Assembly (NCBI GenBank): GCA_003344405.1
Contig: NOWV01000049.1
Coordinates: 1-64,000, forward strand
Source of the DNA: Trichoplax sp. H2
Taxonomy: Eukaryota > Placozoa > Uniplacotomia > Trichoplacea
Direction of reading: 5' to 3'
DNA length: 64,000 bases
This document shows positions 12,501 to 22,193 of the stretch, piece after piece (position 1 is the first letter of the stretch; the number at the start of each line of letters is the position of its first letter). A program made the translations under genes and the position numbers. The notes beneath the pieces are model-generated. The model was not told the DNA's origin. It did not search any database and saw only the letters and a program-made list of their open reading frames with translations.

Positions 12501-14086
12501 TTTTAACTTTAATTGCAGCACATGTTGAAAGCAGTCGAGTTAATAGTATGTTACATCATTATTCTAAATCATTGATACATCTTAAAGAAGCATTGAAGCT
12601 AAGTATTGATCACTTTGGTCAACGAAATTTATTTATAGCTTCTATTTATTATCATCTTGGTAAAGTATATAGACAAATGAAAGATTTACAACAATCATTA
12701 CATGCTTTAGAGCTAGCTCTTGAAATACGAAGCCAAGAATTGGATTACTATAATGTTACAATGGCCGAAACTTATTATCAACTTGGTTTAACAACTTTCG
12801 ATCTTGGTATGAACGAACAGGCTTTGAATTATCATCAAAAATCACTTGGTATAGCAGAGAATGCACTAAGCGATGATAATTTGTTAATATCGGATTATTG
12901 TTTAAAAATTGGTCAATTAATCATTTTAAGGGGAGAATATAAAGAAGCAATTGATATTCTGGAGCGAGCGTTGAGTATTCAACAAAATCATACTAAAGAT
13001 TCTGATAAATCACACACTGCTGCAATATGTTATGAAATAGGCATAGCATTGAAGGAACAACATCAATATGAAGATGCTATGGATTATTTAAAAAAATCTT
13101 GTGATATGGATATATCAAGCCATGATTATTTCGATATAGTGAAAACTTATGAAGCTATTGCCTCAATTAATTCTCTACGACATCAATATAATGACTCAAT
13201 AAGTTATCACCAAAAAAGCTTACAAATTTCTATTAAGAGATATGGTGACGATAGTCTCAATTTGTGCCCAATTTATGATAATATAGGCCATAATTATGTA
13301 TGTCTAAATAATTTTTGTAATGCTATGGAAAATTATGAAATTTCACTCCAAATCAAACTAGATTGTCAGGAAGATGATCTCCTTCAAGTTGCGCAAAGCT
13401 ATTATAATTGTTGGGTAGTCTCACGTAAACAGTTTAAACACGATCAAGCCGTACATTATATTGAAAGCTGTCTTAGATGTCGTTCGAAAGTATTAGATCC
13501 AGGTCATACATTATTAGCTTTGACATATCATGATATTGGGTTGACTATGAGAGATTTAAAACGTTACAAACAAGCACTACGATATTTTACGGATGCTTTG
13601 GATATATCAATAAATTGTATAGATGGTGATAGATCACAGGTTGCAATGTGTTATCGCGAAATTGGTGCGACTTGGTTCGAACAAGGTTATAATAAAATGG
13701 CTTTAGAGTACTTAGAATTAGCTATAAACATTTGGCAAGATGATGCGATTGACGATTATACATCTAATTATATATTAACGGCAAAATTAATTGGTCAAGT
13801 GTACTTAAATATGGCAAAGAAAGCATTATTCCATCGTCAGTATTACCTTGTCACTACAAAGATTGAGTTATGCGAAAGGCAATTAGATAAAGTGCATACC
13901 TTTCTTGGTAGTAATCGTCATAAAGAAATAGAATATAGAAAAAGTATGGAAAATGTACTCCTACAATGCCAGTTCCTAAAACGAAAGATTTGGATACAAT
14001 TTATTCGTGACCTTCTCATATTAGTAATCCTTGTTTACGGTATAAAAGTGATACTATATTTTAGAAATGATTATGTTGCTCATTAA
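9533..14086 (+). CDS. NB-ARC/TPR protein with degenerate ATPase motifs and C-terminal membrane anchor
   Basis: A single 1517-codon exon. Residues 1-350 are helical with no domain I can name. Residues about 350-640 align with the NB-ARC of the neighbouring protein at 18567: the Walker A site reads IPYGIGKS (374-381), with Ile in place of the first glycine; the Walker B strand reads LLIYNR (486-491), with Asn for the usual Asp; the sensor strand reads MVSCRR, the GLPL position NVPIAL, and the winged-helix position IHPW. Residues about 805-1440 are tandem TPRs of the 42-residue kinesin-light-chain type (repeated A..YY.LG....L...EQAL..H..SL.I). Residues about 1494-1511 form one hydrophobic helix with seven residues after it, as in tail-anchored proteins. 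NB-ARC proteins are STAND switches; here nucleotide hydrolysis is doubtful, so a scaffold or decoy role is possible (inference). AATAAA follows at 14196-14201. Confidence 0.85.
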   Translation: MANNRVINLYISNLQQAAAVGNDTLADKILACLSSLHHISWQVIETLVQATLSKFYHQLPDIYLAKLIKIVRQLIANNAHLMKLTAKDDSRNVVYQHVKDTSDKIGKLLLDLDHNQSDLPPLLLYAELQLLQLEINQYGGHDQKSSNTLAKDVHHLNNDCRMILTNRDAHFFDKICQSLWNNPMKLDNLMFYVIIDNFAHIIKSIDNEDFKSLVYAGKCSNFNHHTFGLKCYADLIVKQHSDEQNLLLPLCKLIYELLTLMTHIKPYEKELIDYVTKLQALAGTKSINDMVKATLDRSFIVNRSLNSTSMTDLNNIDRSCASSPLRLLNESSHTIQLFPSPPPLLIDRPQLITAISKALHNTGRCAIIPQDVAIPYGIGKSTLAIQYAMKYKHDYNVIYWLQADNELTLQHDMIALAKRIVYSHAFNDKAITKLRNLLKSDCNCIEFIEDFRNCCVSKVKADEGYASIIKCLIQDVLEKDICGSWLLIYNRVNDTDMIENYIPKTTSHGHAIMVSCRRNWKSNVQVGIFSTEQAVDFLQSSMQQVATYSCNKIAENLLNVPIALTLTTGYVQAKKTTMMDYTNSICTSLTKSWNPVTSIKKLLLTKANKRYETVKYIVLTAWNLNLDEVIQEVPQASEIIAVVGYLSLENVPIQLVQDYYESYLLDQNTHWDVVMIIMQQYKLVTRIKNNCWSIHPWFQLFVREKAHQESKSETILLRLLQLFNQKLNFYSDNYEKSKEIKSFAKYAMNCLKYSCQYDALIDIRIEVVVKICRLFYEFKEYKNTKMFIHLANTAKLLELKQLNNASHRNISNRCLIGYCKLCRIASKVEFMLGNMKDAINILAAALGMISKDSNDNHDIDVQNLQVYLFYDMGVINTLLENYDIAEKNFHQAMETDDLFSTTLLRAADISYQLGIVYGLNNKFKKSVSYLRYSLNLDEEEFGPMHCHVAMDHLELGRSMTLQGKLQQALDHHKQVLLIITQEWKATSNCILTLIAAHVESSRVNSMLHHYSKSLIHLKEALKLSIDHFGQRNLFIASIYYHLGKVYRQMKDLQQSLHALELALEIRSQELDYYNVTMAETYYQLGLTTFDLGMNEQALNYHQKSLGIAENALSDDNLLISDYCLKIGQLIILRGEYKEAIDILERALSIQQNHTKDSDKSHTAAICYEIGIALKEQHQYEDAMDYLKKSCDMDISSHDYFDIVKTYEAIASINSLRHQYNDSISYHQKSLQISIKRYGDDSLNLCPIYDNIGHNYVCLNNFCNAMENYEISLQIKLDCQEDDLLQVAQSYYNCWVVSRKQFKHDQAVHYIESCLRCRSKVLDPGHTLLALTYHDIGLTMRDLKRYKQALRYFTDALDISINCIDGDRSQVAMCYREIGATWFEQGYNKMALEYLELAINIWQDDAIDDYTSNYILTAKLIGQVYLNMAKKALFHRQYYLVTTKIELCERQLDKVHTFLGSNRHKEIEYRKSMENVLLQCQFLKRKIWIQFIRDLLILVILVYGIKVILYFRNDYVAH

Positions 14087-14195
14087 ATGCTGTAATTATG
14101 CGATCTCAAGGGTTGAATCGATCAAACTAAATCGATTGTGCCTTCTGAATTTAATGAAACATTAATTGTAGACATTAATGCTATAGTATTTAAAG

Positions 14196-14201
14196 AATAA
14201 A
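14196..14201 (+). terminator. Polyadenylation signal of the 9533-14086 gene
   Basis: AATAAA lies 110 bases after the stop codon of the NB-ARC/TPR gene, on the same strand. Confidence 0.5.
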
Positions 14202-16370
14202 TACCACGACTAGGGTATTTAAAAATTAATTATTAAATGTACTCTTTTTACAAAACTGAATGTCTACAGTGCTAATTAAATACCTCAAGTATACTATTTG
14301 AAGATTTAAACAAATAAGATTAAATGTCAGTTTTTGCCCTCTAGGATTCAACACGATATAACGTTATACACGTATATATAGTAGACTATCGATTTTTTTA
14401 GTTATTATTCAAAATTTTGATATGCTATGTTAATTCAAGACGTTTATTATTTTTATGCTCTCATTATTCCTAATTTTCCTTGAGAATTTATGTAGAATAG
14501 TTAATCTAGAATTCTGGTGTGATATTATCGTATTTTTTATTCTTTAATTGAATATCCACATATTTTTTAATACTTTATCTTTCTATCAGGCTGAAAATAG
14601 TGTTTATAGGAAAAGATTATATAGCGTAAAATAGTTATTCTTTAAGAGAGCGTACAAAGTACGATCAATTTATTGTAGATTTTAGTTTAGGATCTGTTCT
14701 GTTTTACCGTAACTGTTTTTATCGGTTTCCGTAATAGTTCCAGACTATTTCAACGAAATCTCAATATCCAAATAGAATATTTTTGTATTACATAAATAAA
14801 GTGTTTACAGCATAGCTGGATTACAATTATTTTATGTATTGCATTCTTCTAATTTGCATACTGTATCAATTTTGGGGGGTTATTGGTTTTTGTGTGTACT
14901 AGCATTCACGAGGAAAGTCTATGAGATTGGAGCTATCATTGATGTTTTAGTCATCAGTGCATTGTCTTTGAGTACATTTGCGAATCCATGTAGCCTATTG
15001 GTTTCTGATAATTAATTAGCAATGGTAATCTATCTTCCTATGTAGACCGATTATAATTGAATACTGCGCAATCATTATTACAGTATACTGTATAATCATC
15101 TTTACTTTTGATAATGTAAAGCGTAAAGAGACATTGCTACTATAGAGGGATTTTTGATGCTCATTGCAATGCATAAAAACACTTCTATAATGTCTATCTA
15201 GATTCATAAAGTATATCAGTAATAAAAAAAGCCTATAATGGTGGACAGGTAGGCTTGTATGGTATTCTTGTAGACTCTTATACGTATCGTTGATATTTTT
15301 TCAATTGTCTAACATACTTTACCTGGAGAACCTATGAATAGTTAAGGTTCCTGGCCATGGCGTGTAGCCTTACTCTCTAAATAGTTACTGTAGTCCTATT
15401 AGCTCTAAAGACTGCATCTTGCTAATCCTTGGAGCTAGAGCAGATACTACTAAAAAAATTATAGCATTTATAGGGACGATGTGCCATATCTTATTTTTTT
15501 ATGTTACTACCAATAATATTTGACTTGAACATGATCTACGGCAAAGCTTCAATATGGCTAAAGTTCCGGGCTATTGCAGACTATTTCCAGTATTTTTGCT
15601 AGCTGTAAATGATGCATTTTGGTAGTTGTTAGCATTAAAGTAGGGGCTACTAAAATACAGCAGCATTTGTAAAAATAATAGGCCAGCTAACCATTTTTAA
15701 CGATCCCTTGCTAGCAAAAGCATCAATGCAATAACAAATAGATTTGTTATACTGCTGATAGTACAGATACTTAAATATGATCTACGGCATACACAGTGCT
15801 AGCAGTGGCGATAGACCTAGTCCATGCCCTCTACTTGTTACTCATAGTCCAGTATACAATATTACGACATCCTTTTCGACTACGACCATCCATTTGCAAA
15901 GCTGGAGCTGCTAAAGCCTTCTTCTTTTCCCATTAGCATTGCTGTCTGAGAGCTGGCACTTACGATTAAGCCTCTATATCGAATAAGGTAAAGTAGAAAA
16001 GACCTTAGAACCTTGCTAATCATTTTACTTAGTCATCTACCTAAATAAATCGCTGTTGATATTGTTGCATTTTCATCACTATGACGCAAGCAACTGATTT
16101 CTAGATGTGCATATATCGTAGTTTAAGCTTGCACCTTGTCTACTGTTCAATATTGAACAACATCGATGAGGCAAAGCTATCATTTTAAATTAGCCATCTA
16201 CTGCATAGGAACAAAATATTTATTGGCTGACTTTACCTACATATCCTATGGCTCATTGGTGTAGAATACAGAGTGTGTTGTTTACGATTGTATCTTGTCG
16301 ATCATTAAGTTGGATAACTTCAAGATCCAATGATGTTGTCATCATTGGACTTGGCTATTTATGTAAACAA
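14202..16370. other. Intergenic, AT-rich, no supported gene
   Basis: No coding region or RNA gene is recognised. Weak similarity between about 15400-15480 and 15590-15680 (a short gctactaaa...gcatttgta core) suggests another old duplication. The short frames at 15016-15207 and 16248-16433 have no support. Confidence 0.5.
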
Positions 16371-16373
16371 ATT

Positions 16374-16962
16374 GTTGATTGCGTTACTTTTCATCAGATT
16401 TGGATATTGGGTAGGCTTAGATCTTCATTTTAATCAAATTGTTGATTGGGGGGTTACTTTTCATCAGAATTAGATACTGGCTAGGCTTAGATCTTGATTT
16501 AAATCAAGTTGTTGATTGGGTTACTTTCCATCAGAATTAGATCTTCATCTAAATCAAGTTGTTGATTGGGTTACTTGCTATCAGAATTAGATATTGGGAA
16601 GGCTTCGATCTTCACCTAAATCAAGTTGTTGATTGGGTTACTTGCTATCAGAATTAGATATTGGGTAGGCTTCGATCTTCATCTAAATCATGTTGTTGAT
16701 TGCTTTACTTTCCGTCAGAATTAAATATTGGGCAGGCTTCGATCTTCATTTCAATCAAGTTGTTGATTGGGTTACTTGCTATCAGAATTAGATATTGGGT
16801 AGGCTTAGATCTTCATTTCAATCAAGTTGTTGATTGGGTTACTTTCTACCAGAATTAGATATTGGGAAGCCTTCGATTTTTATTTCAATCAAGCTGTTGA
16901 TTGGGTTACTTTCTACCAGAATTGGATATTGGATAGGCTTAGGTCTTTATTTCAATCTACTC
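16374..16962. repeat. 67-bp minisatellite, about nine units
   Basis: The word gttgatt recurs at 16374, 16441, 16511, 16561, 16628, 16695, 16762, 16829 and 16896. Spacing is 67 bp in most steps (one unit is 70 bp and one is shortened to 50 bp). Each unit reads roughly caagttgttgattgggttac, then tttctatcagaattagatat, then tgggtaggcttcgatcttca, then tttaaat. Units are about 85-95% alike. The 74-codon frame at 16834-17058 runs through the array and is not a gene. The block has no intervening spacers, so it is not a CRISPR array. Confidence 0.95.
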
Positions 16963-17394
16963 TACACTCTGTACTTTACACTTAGGTCTTTTTCATCATT
17001 ATGTTGGATAAGTTCAGCAGCACAAGCTCGGACCGTTTCGTTTGATTTGACCTTCTAAGTAAACAAGTTGTTGTTTTATTCCATCAGGAATAGTTTTTAC
17101 GCTCAGATCATCCTTGAAGTTGGATTGGTACTCTTTATTTTACACTTGTGCCTTCTTTATCATCATGTTGGATGAGTTCATCCACATAAGATCGGATCAT
17201 GTCGTTTGATTTTGCTTCTATGTAAACAAGTTGTTGTTACTTTATAAACACTTGCATACGGTACATCAAATTGTTAATTTTGATCATCATTCATCTGCGT
17301 AGAATAACTGATAGTCTGCATTTTCCACTGGTGAATATGCAAAACTAGGGAAGACGACTTTCTTCAGCGTTTAACTTTGTGATCGATGCTAATA
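16963..17394. repeat. Diverged direct duplication of ~170 bp
   Basis: The segment from about 16970 (acactctgtactttacactt, then ttttcatcattatgttggat, cggac, cgtttgatttgac, tctaagtaaacaagttgttg) recurs from about 17135 to 17235 with moderate divergence. It borders the 67-bp array, and its cttttatcatc and caagttgttg words are related to that unit. Confidence 0.65.
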
Positions 17395-17765
17395 TACGGG
17401 TATAGATCATCAATAAATTGTCGTTACTTTTCATCAGCATTCGAGCTCTTACGCCGACTTTCTTCACGTAAATATAATGTACAGTAGATAATTATAATTA
17501 ATCAATTGATTATCGTTACTTTTCATCGCCTTTCGAGCTACTACGCCAATTTTCTTCATGTGTGTATAATGTACGATCGATAATTAATCAATTAATTGTC
17601 GTTACTTTTCATCAGCATTTCGAGCTATTACGCCAACTTTCTTCATGTGAGTATACTGTAACGTATAGTAAATAATTAATTAATCAATCAATTGCCGTTA
17701 CTTTTTATCAGCATTCGAGCTCTTACGTAAATTTATTCATGTAAATATAATGAACAGTAGGATCT
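17395..17765. repeat. Tandem array of four ~90 bp units
   Basis: The word gttacttttcatcagcattc or a close variant starts at 17423, 17515, 17601 and 17697. Each copy is followed by gagct(c/a)ttacgccaactttc, then ttcatgt, a short gtaaatataatg block and an attaatcaattaattgtc block. Unit length is 86-96 bp, with a few differences per unit. Confidence 0.85.
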
Positions 17766-18566
17766 TTCTAACTTTCTCGCCAAATAGATACTGTATCAAA
17801 ACAGATTGAAATAAAGGCACAGATACTCTATTCTTTATTTCCCTGAAAATTGTAAACTCTTTACTGTCCCTTACTTTGTATCAGATCCACCTAAACAGTA
17901 TAAGAACCTCAATTTTATGTTGTGAAGTTCAATCTAAGAAACAGCATAAGTCTGAACAAGTTATCCATCTGTACTTCTGGCCATTTTATGTATCCATTTA
18001 TCAAAAATGACTGATTCCCGTAACACATTTATTAATGGAGGTGCTCTGAACTTTACTACTGCAATTACTTTTTCCTTTTAATAAACTGTATGAACTTTTT
18101 TATACCTGTGCTGTACCTCCAATTATTTTTCTTCATTGAATAAACTATCCAAGCATATTTCACGCTAGTACCTCTAATTGTATATTGTTAAAGTAGACTA
18201 GATAGATTGGATAATGTTTTCAATGCCCTATGCAGTTTATCCACAAATTCGATTAATCTAATGGTATTTTCATTCGTATTTCACAGTTACTACGATTATT
18301 TACATTTGTACCTTGTACGCATATATCATTTAATTACGGAAGCAGTACCAGATCAAGCAATATTATCCATCATCTTTTTACTTAGCCAAAGAGTTGTCTA
18401 TCGACTATAGACTTGATTAAAAGTATTTGATTCATTTCGTTACCTTTCTATCCATATGTAATTGCTAATTGGCATATATTTTTCCATTTAAATAGAACTT
18501 GTGGTGGTCATTTGTTATTCTTGAATACTCTAAACGACTCGCTAGACGACTCGACTCGTCATCAAT
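17766..18566. other. Intergenic, upstream of the second NB-ARC gene
   Basis: No gene is supported. The 67-codon frame at 18207-18410 is Leu/Phe/Ile-rich, as expected from AT-rich DNA, and has no family features. An upstream exon for the NB-ARC gene cannot be excluded. Confidence 0.5.
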
Positions 18567-21320
18567 ATGAACCAAATGCATCAGGAACGGCAGAAGGATC
18601 TGCCATGGATTATTTCTTTGCCTCCTAAGGTATCATTTTTCACCGGCCGACGTGATTTAATACAACGTATTGACGAACAATTGCATTCTCCCGATGTTAT
18701 AAATCAAGGGATGGCAGCCCTTGTTGGTATTGGAGGTGTTGGCAAATCTTGCTTAGCTTTACATTATGCCCATAGCAATATTCAGCAGTATAATATTGTC
18801 GCATGGCTTAATGCTGAAAATGAAATCTCATTACAAAATGACATGGTCAAGTTAGGCCAACGAATTGTTGATTCTATGTCTGATGGTTCACATCGTATTC
18901 CACCAACACTGCATACATTGCAAACGTTAATGGAACAATATCAAAAGACACCAGCAATTCGTCATGATTTAACATCAGATTCCCTTAAACGCCAATCTAG
19001 AGATACACAATTATTAGAGCGTATTATTGAAGTTAGCAAAGATGCTTTAGATCAACAATTAATAGGCCCATGGCTGTTAATTTATGATAATGTTCATCGT
19101 GTTAAAATGGTTAACAAGTATATTCCAACGATGCGTACTGGCCATATCATCTTAACATCTCGTCATCGTAGCTGGGATGATATGATTGAAATAGATATAT
19201 TCAATCGGAAAACATCGATTGAATTTTTACATCGAGTGGTAGAACCACATGGTCATTCCCATCAACCGATAGAGAATGATGATGCTTGGGATAATATTGC
19301 CGATATCTTGGGTGATTTACCATTAGCACTTGCACAAGCTGCTCAATATATTAGAAGGAAAAAAATTAGCATTACAACTTATGTGGATCAATTTAAAAGT
19401 TTATATCAAAATTTATGGCAACAGGAAGCGCCATCGTCATCCTATAAGCAATACTTGAGTGAAAATGATGATCAATGTGTTGTTGTAGAGCACACTGTGG
19501 AGACAACATGGCAAATTGCCATCTCACAAGTTAGTTGTATCAATCCTACTGCTTGTGATTTAAGCACGATTGCTGCTTACTTATCACCTAATAATATTAG
19601 CCGTGAATTATTAGTTCAATTAGGTGTTCGAATACTCCATGTAACTGAGAACGACGTTGAAATTGCTCTCGATTTATTACATGATTACTGCTTGATGAGT
19701 TGGAATGGGAACTGTTATAATATCCATCGTTTGTTACAATTAGTTATACGCCATAAGTATCAAGATTCAGGTGTTGATCAAGTGGTGGTCGAGAAATTAT
19801 TCCAGTATTATAGCGAAAGGCTTTACTATGATCGTCGTAATATTCAACAAACTCTTGCTAATATTGCTTTAATTGAACATTTTGAAATGGCTCGAAACTA
19901 CCTCAATGTATATACACTCCATGATGGAAAAGAAGACAATTATCGCCATCGACAATTAGTTAATTCTGTCATTTTAAATGTAAGTCACATTTATTATAAT
20001 TTAGCTAATATGGTTAGAGCTAAAGACTACGTCGATGAAGTCTTAACCTCGATACCATCATCAACGACAGAAAAATTTATCAATGAAGGTATCCATGAAA
20101 ACCAGCGGCATCAATTTAGTCGAGCCATTAAATTAAAAGGCAAAATCATTATGGAAATGAATGATTATGATAGCGCTCTTAATAATTTTCATCAAGCACT
20201 GGAATTAGAACGACAACATCAAAACACTTTACAAGAAGATATTGGTAAGACATTACAGCTTATCGGTCAAGCCAATTGTCGAATTGGGAAATTTGATATT
20301 AGTCGTCAATACTTACAGCAAGCAATTGAATTGCAAAGGCAACATCTAGGTGAAAATCATCTAGATGTAGCTAAAACATATTTATGGCTTGGACGTGTAG
20401 CTAGTAAAACTGGTAATCTTACTGAAGCTTTGACGCATGCTAATAAAGCATTAAAAATTAAAAAACAACTACTTGGTGAAAGTAACCTCGATGTAGCTAT
20501 GATCTACGAGACGATAAGTAATATTTGTCGTGAAAATTATAAATATGATGATGCTTTACGCTACTTTCAGAACGCTATTGAATTTTATAAATTGCACTTG
20601 GGTGAGAATGCCCTTAAAGTAGCTGATGGATTGCATTCACTGGGCCGTATTTATCGCCAAGTTAAAGATCTTGATCAAGCCATGTCATGTGATGTTAATG
20701 CTTTAAACATTAAACAAAAACAATTAGGTCACGAGCATGTTAGCTTAGCTTATACCTATGATGAACTTGGCTTAGTCTATATGGCGAAAAATGATTACGA
20801 TAACGCTAAAGATAACCTAATGAAATCATTGCAAATCAAAATAAAACAACTTGGTGAACAACATATGAATGTAGCTTATACACTAGATAAAATTGGTTTA
20901 TTATATAAAGCCAATGAAAATTATTCCCAAGCCATGGAATCTTTTAATCAATCGTTGGAAATTAAAAAGAAACAACTTGGTGAAAATCATGCTAGTGCTG
21001 CATATACATATCATCAAATTGGAATCATCTATAAAGAAAAGGACGATTATATCAATTCGTTAAAGTATCTGCAGTGTGCATTAAAAATTAAAAGGGACAG
21101 CTTCGGTGACGATCATGTCCAAACATCTTATACTCTACATGAAATTGGGTTGTTGTATAAAAAATTTGGTGATTCTGATGAAGCAATACGATACTTGCAA
21201 AGAGCTCATGATACTAAAGTAAAACAGCTAGGTCAGGATCATATCCGAGCTCTGGATTCAATGGCTGAAATAAACGCTATCCGTGATCAAATAAAAAAAG
21301 TTAAAATCACAATAGTTTAA
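18567..21320 (+). CDS. NB-ARC/TPR protein (STAND NTPase)
   Basis: A single exon of 917 codons from an ATG. Residues about 25-400 form a complete NB-ARC: Walker A GIGGVGKS (54-61), Walker B LLIYDN (170-175), a sensor-1-type strand IILTSRHR (194-201), a GLPL-like GDLPLALA (249-256) and a winged-helix IHRLLQL (386-392) whose His occupies the MHD/ADP-sensing position. Residues about 512-905 are roughly nine TPRs of 42 residues, the last six nearly regular (Y.L..IG..Y....DY..A...L..SL.IK...LGE.H). Such proteins are nucleotide-controlled oligomerisation switches in which the TPRs hold the sensor or partner surface. No CARD, death or TIR effector domain precedes the NB-ARC, so either it lies in an unseen upstream exon or the protein works without one. 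The domain order matches the gene at 9533, of which this is the intact relative. Confidence 0.9.
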   Translation: MNQMHQERQKDLPWIISLPPKVSFFTGRRDLIQRIDEQLHSPDVINQGMAALVGIGGVGKSCLALHYAHSNIQQYNIVAWLNAENEISLQNDMVKLGQRIVDSMSDGSHRIPPTLHTLQTLMEQYQKTPAIRHDLTSDSLKRQSRDTQLLERIIEVSKDALDQQLIGPWLLIYDNVHRVKMVNKYIPTMRTGHIILTSRHRSWDDMIEIDIFNRKTSIEFLHRVVEPHGHSHQPIENDDAWDNIADILGDLPLALAQAAQYIRRKKISITTYVDQFKSLYQNLWQQEAPSSSYKQYLSENDDQCVVVEHTVETTWQIAISQVSCINPTACDLSTIAAYLSPNNISRELLVQLGVRILHVTENDVEIALDLLHDYCLMSWNGNCYNIHRLLQLVIRHKYQDSGVDQVVVEKLFQYYSERLYYDRRNIQQTLANIALIEHFEMARNYLNVYTLHDGKEDNYRHRQLVNSVILNVSHIYYNLANMVRAKDYVDEVLTSIPSSTTEKFINEGIHENQRHQFSRAIKLKGKIIMEMNDYDSALNNFHQALELERQHQNTLQEDIGKTLQLIGQANCRIGKFDISRQYLQQAIELQRQHLGENHLDVAKTYLWLGRVASKTGNLTEALTHANKALKIKKQLLGESNLDVAMIYETISNICRENYKYDDALRYFQNAIEFYKLHLGENALKVADGLHSLGRIYRQVKDLDQAMSCDVNALNIKQKQLGHEHVSLAYTYDELGLVYMAKNDYDNAKDNLMKSLQIKIKQLGEQHMNVAYTLDKIGLLYKANENYSQAMESFNQSLEIKKKQLGENHASAAYTYHQIGIIYKEKDDYINSLKYLQCALKIKRDSFGDDHVQTSYTLHEIGLLYKKFGDSDEAIRYLQRAHDTKVKQLGQDHIRALDSMAEINAIRDQIKKVKITIV

Positions 21321-22193
21321 GTATCAAGCAGCCCTATCGTAAATTTTGATTTTATAGTATCTCGCTATGGCCACCTAGTAGTACTAATAGTTATATGGAT
21401 TCTTTATGAGCCTATTTATGTCCTATGGTATAAGATAGCTGTAAATCTTTTTACTGCTTCGCGACCCTACATATAATGCTAGTGGTTATGTGGATATTTT
21501 TGGAGTCTACATCATATGGTGTCATAAAGCTGTAAACGTTTATCTTCTTCTACTAATAGTAGGATGTGATCTAGATTTTAATACCTAATCATTTATTTTC
21601 AATTAGATAGTGTTCAACAAAACCTAAAGCATCAAATTATGTAAGACACTTATTATGATTCTTATATCAAGAGTATTCTACTACTTGAAAGTCAAAATTA
21701 GGTAGCGTAATATAACTATTTTGTAATATTTTACTGATAATTATAATTGACGGTGAGTTTAATCAGCTATTCAAAAGTTTGGCTTACAAAATCTTATCGA
21801 GTACTACTCTGAATTATTTGAGTAGCACTCATGTTGATCCCCTGCTTTGCATATTTTTCCTCTTATGATGCTAGTTTAGTCACGAAATAATGAATCATCG
21901 GTTATTACTATTCAATATTAAGGTACTCAATTTTACCTCTGACAGTGAAAAACAAAATTTATTGCAAGACATTTGATTTACAGACAGTTAATGCGTATGT
22001 AACCTAAATGTTCTGGAATCAATGAGACATTATATAACGTACGAGTACTTTTTTTGTACTATTGACTACAGGGTTATCTATGATTAGTGATGTGTCTACA
22101 TTTATAAAATTTAATTTTTTATTCTAGGTATATCGTTATGTTTGTAGTAATTATCTAATCAAGTTACCTTTCCCGTTATATTTTATGCTCAAT
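21321..22193. other. Intergenic between convergent genes, with a ~115-bp direct duplication
   Basis: This is the 3'-to-3' space between the NB-ARC/TPR gene and Apaf-1. The segment 21385-21450 (actaatagttatatggattc, then tatgagcctatttatgtcct, then atggtataagatagctgtaa) recurs diverged at about 21478-21545. No gene was seen. Confidence 0.55.

Noticed and set aside
16374-16962. CRISPR-like regular repeats
   Set aside because: Units are contiguous 67-bp copies with no unique spacers, in an intron-bearing animal genome.
16834-17058. 74-codon ORF
   Set aside because: Runs through the 67-bp tandem array; its repeated peptide pattern is a by-product of the repeat.
18567-21320. Origin of the NB-ARC/TPR genes by recent bacterial transfer (bacteria also have NB-ARC/TPR proteins, and both genes lack introns)
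   Set aside because: Codon and base composition look like the neighbouring genes, a probable UTR intron precedes the 9533 gene, and similar proteins are common in early animals; a phylogeny would be needed to reopen this.
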